Positions 60,900 to 64,000 of a stretch of DNA of 64,000 nucleotides are shown here, one piece after another. This stretch comes from Aphis gossypii (Eukaryota; Arthropoda; Insecta; Hemiptera; Aphididae): NCBI RefSeq assembly GCF_020184175.1, contig NC_065533.1, positions 52,180,351 through 52,244,350 of the forward strand, in the 5' to 3' direction. The position numbers and the translations under genes were made by a program. The notes beneath the pieces are model-generated. The model ran no database searches. It saw only the letters and a program-made list of their open reading frames with translations, and had not been told where the DNA came from. Positions within the stretch are counted from its first letter, which is position 1. Each line of letters begins with the position of its first letter.

Positions 60900-63800
60900 T
60901 ACCTATTTAATTTTATATTCCGAAAGAGAATATTTTTCAAAGTATTTTAATACACGTAAATTTATTTTAAATTAGTTGTTAATTAGAAATAAGTAATAAC
61001 TATATATAATATTTAGGTACTTAAAGTTTAGATGAGGGAAGAAATAAACTAACATTTTTTAGAGTATTTGTGCTGGACGTATACAATATATGAGTCTTAT
61101 AGACCATCGTCTACACCAAATTCGACTCTAAAAACAACTAGATTGAGTTAAAAAATGTTTTTTTTTGTTTATTAAAAACATTTTCCTTTGTATTTTACAG
61201 ATTAAAAAGCGTCAGTATATAATATTTCAAAAATTATAATTCGATTATAAAATACTAAAATAGTAACTTATGATATAAATTAATAATCACTAATAAAATA
61301 CTAATACATATGTATTTTATTACAATTTATAAATTGCAAACTATTTATCTATTATTATAAAATACATATTATTTGTTATTTCTAGTAAGTGCATGAAAAA
61401 TTTAAAAACACTTCAATATCAAAAGCACTACTGCTCTAGTTATTTAGAATTAAAAGACAGTGAGTTGAAAGTTCCCCCTACCTTCCGAACGTAAGAACGC
61501 CCATGATTGGTATAATATATAGTGTTGTCTTAAAATTTGTAAGGTATACCTAATTATATAAAACGATTGTAATACATTTGAATGACATATTCGATAAAAA
61601 AAAAATCATTTTTTACAATTTACTGAATACTAGTTAGAAAAAACTGTACAATACACGCATCATTTCAAAAACTGAAATGAAATGATGTTTAATCAATATG
61701 ATTGAATAATAAAATGAGTATTCTCGGAAGTTCTGACACACCCATTTAAACCATCACTTCACACTTATTAAAATCAATCATAATTATGTTGGCAGTTGCA
61801 TACGAGTATATGCATTAAACATGTTATATATTTTGAGTGGGCTATATCTCACTATTATTTTTGACAAGGGAGTTAGAAAATTGACCTTTTTAAAATGTTC
61901 AATTTAGAATATAATATGTATATAAAGGTAAAAGTGGTACATAACACTTTTTTAGGTAATTTTTCTTGAAAAATGTCAACTGAAAATTAAAAATGAGAAG
62001 AAAACATTAATACAATGTCTTTTGTTGTTGGTAGGTAGGTAGATACCCATAATAAACGTAGAAATTAATAATTTATGCAAGGTAAAAAGTTCACAGTTCA
62101 CTATGATTTATGGATGGGCCAACTGAACCTCTTGAATACGCTCGTGAGGTCAGTTTTAATAGAGAATAAATATTTAATTTTTATATCCAACAGTATTTTG
62201 TTTCAGATACTTTTAAAAGTTTTTTGAAATTTATACAGTGAATATAGCACGATGGTTAAAATTGTTTAAATACAAATCTTCTAAAGTTCTAAGCCCACGA
62301 GGTATTGATAACAAAGCTAATATTTAAGTGTGATTCCAACATTTTTAATTTTTTCTACTCATTTTTCTACTCACTATTTTTTAAAATACATATTATATTA
62401 TTTATCATACATAATATTTGATTATTTTTTAATAATAAAATATCATTTAAGTTTAAATTTAAATTTATTTAATAAATACCAGCTGCTACCTATTTATTAA
62501 GAACAAATATTTTTTGAAAACAATTTTAATGAAATAGAATGGAGCGTTCTATTCATTTTTTAATTGGCACAATAAAAACATTTTGACAAAAATCATTTAC
62601 ATAATATATACATATGTATTACAAATTTTTGTTTTTATTTGTAGACTAGGTAAATCTATAGAATATAGCATATCCTATAGTGTTCGTGTCACTATTAAAA
62701 TTTAAAATACTTTTAGAAACTACAAATTATAATTAGTGGTTTTTGAGTGTATCTTATAATTTTATTGGTGGGATTAGAAAAAAAAATTTAGTTACTCTAC
62801 TGACTTTAGGAATGTATATCTACTAGAGATACCAACCTAAAAGTTGTTTTCCTTCTTTTCAGTTTTGTAAATGACCTTAGCGTAAAAAGACAATATATTA
62901 TAGGTACCTATATTGTAACTTCTACCTATAGTAGTTCATTATTATAGCAGTTGCTGGAGTCGACGAGTCACTATTTTATTGTATTGATACTGTGTATAGA
63001 TACCTACAGATAAATATTACGTCAATCGTCTCGATATTACTATTGACTATTATTGCGTGCACACCAATTGAAATGTTCCAGTTATATTGAGTACAATCAA
63101 ACCCATGATTGCTGCAGTGCATTGGTATAATAGTCCGTGCGTGGTACCTAAACTGCGGAAACTTGAGCGAAAAATATTGTTTTCAAGGTTTGCATACATA
63201 TAAACATATATATATATATATTATACGTAATAATATATATATTAACGTATTTCTTAAATTTATAAATAATTTTATGAGCTCTGTACTCCGTGTTGTGAAA
63301 CACGCCGAATGTTTGCCAAGTGTTGGAAATAAATCAACTCTTGTTGCGTTTTCCACACAATTTAGTCGTAAAAATTAAAAATATGATAAGTGCATAATAT
63401 GACTCGCCCGCACGTTAAAATCTGTGCAATAGTACTGAAAATAAAAATATTATATTTATTATTATAATAAACGCTGTATTAATGTATTATACAATAATGA
63501 ATAGCTTCTTCCTATGTTTTTTCCACTACCGGTAGAGTATTAGGTATAATTTATGTACGGTAGTCACTTTCTCTGTCTCTAAATATATAACTCTGTCTTT
63601 CGTTGTATTATCGCCTATTGCTTGCGCCGTCTACCGGTGACCTATTCCCGTGGCCGGGTGTGTTCAAAAAAAAAAAAAATCGACTTTGACTAAAAGGGTA
63701 AAACGTATTGTTTTCATCGTTTATTCGGCGGCAGCGTAACTGCGTAAGTATACAATATCGTAGCATATATATACACATAATAATATAACAATGTATCATA

Positions 63801-64000
63801 TACTCCCTTTATTTTACCGTCCTCGCGGCTTTTAACCGGCCTCGTGTTTGACCTAATAATAATACGACGAATGTAGAAGTAGAACAAGACGTGAGTATTG
63901 TGTATATATAGTATATACGGCGTAGGTAGGTAAGTGCAGTGTGTGTGTGTGCATACATTATATTATTATAGCTGTATGTTGACTTGGCGTTTATGTACGT
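60900..64000. other. AT-rich intergenic region to window end
   Basis: No supported gene. The last 400 bp become slightly GC-richer (around 63600-63660 and a TG tract near 63937), which could be the edge of another promoter. Confidence 0.45.

Noticed and set aside
1..64000. tRNA, rRNA, CRISPR or bacterial-type features
   Set aside because: No cloverleaf, rRNA core or spaced direct repeats were seen, and the spliced genes show eukaryotic nuclear DNA.

Overview
The window looks like nuclear DNA of a sap-feeding hemipteran, most likely an aphid. It is very AT-rich, full of short TAGGTACCTA/TAGGTAGGTA-type motifs, has small introns with clean GT-AG borders inside long genes, and carries sharp GC-rich islands at promoters and first exons. 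Assignment to aphids is inference from composition and style; no species is named.

Layout. (1) 1-7.1 kb: AT-rich sequence with two short, exon-like minus-strand openings (1231-1341, basic peptide; 5966-6170, SANT/Myb-like) and the last visible exon (4626-5316) of a large low-complexity, Cys-rich protein gene on the minus strand. (2) 5.3-25.1 kb: one 19.8-kb intron of that gene. It holds a phase-matched candidate alternative first exon (13890-13954) and, on the opposite strand, a complete 9.08-kb CACTA-like DNA transposon (15136-24217). (3) 25.1-27.3 kb: the long first coding exon and CpG-rich promoter side of the same gene. (4) 27.3-34.2 kb: intergenic, with an old degenerate repeat array. 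(5) 34225-52012: a complete minus-strand RhoGEF2-type gene (PDZ, RGS-like, C1, DH, PH). I rebuilt it as 33 coding exons whose summed length is a whole number of codons (1553 residues plus stop), with a GC-rich promoter region at 51.65-53.8 kb. (6) 53.8-64 kb: mostly empty AT-rich DNA with one exon-like start on the plus strand at 59989-60031 and a hAT-type MITE.

The transposon is the most interesting object. It has CACTG-starting imperfect terminal inverted repeats, a TA target duplication, AT-rich subterminal repeats built on TTGACAAA/TTGATAAA, and two tandem genes on one strand. One is an 811-residue two-zinc-finger transposase with GDNLGLN, DVMHDIFEG and RFEGKHK motifs; the other is a seven-exon, 560-residue partner with a SAM-like domain. 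Both reading frames are intact and each is followed by an AATAAA signal, so the copy looks recently active or still able to act. It sits antisense in the intron of the low-complexity gene.

Four short hAT-type non-autonomous elements with 8-bp target duplications were delimited from the sequence (42075-42477, 47807-48620, 49369-49566, 60596-60892). Three lie in RhoGEF2 introns; two of the four are the same family.
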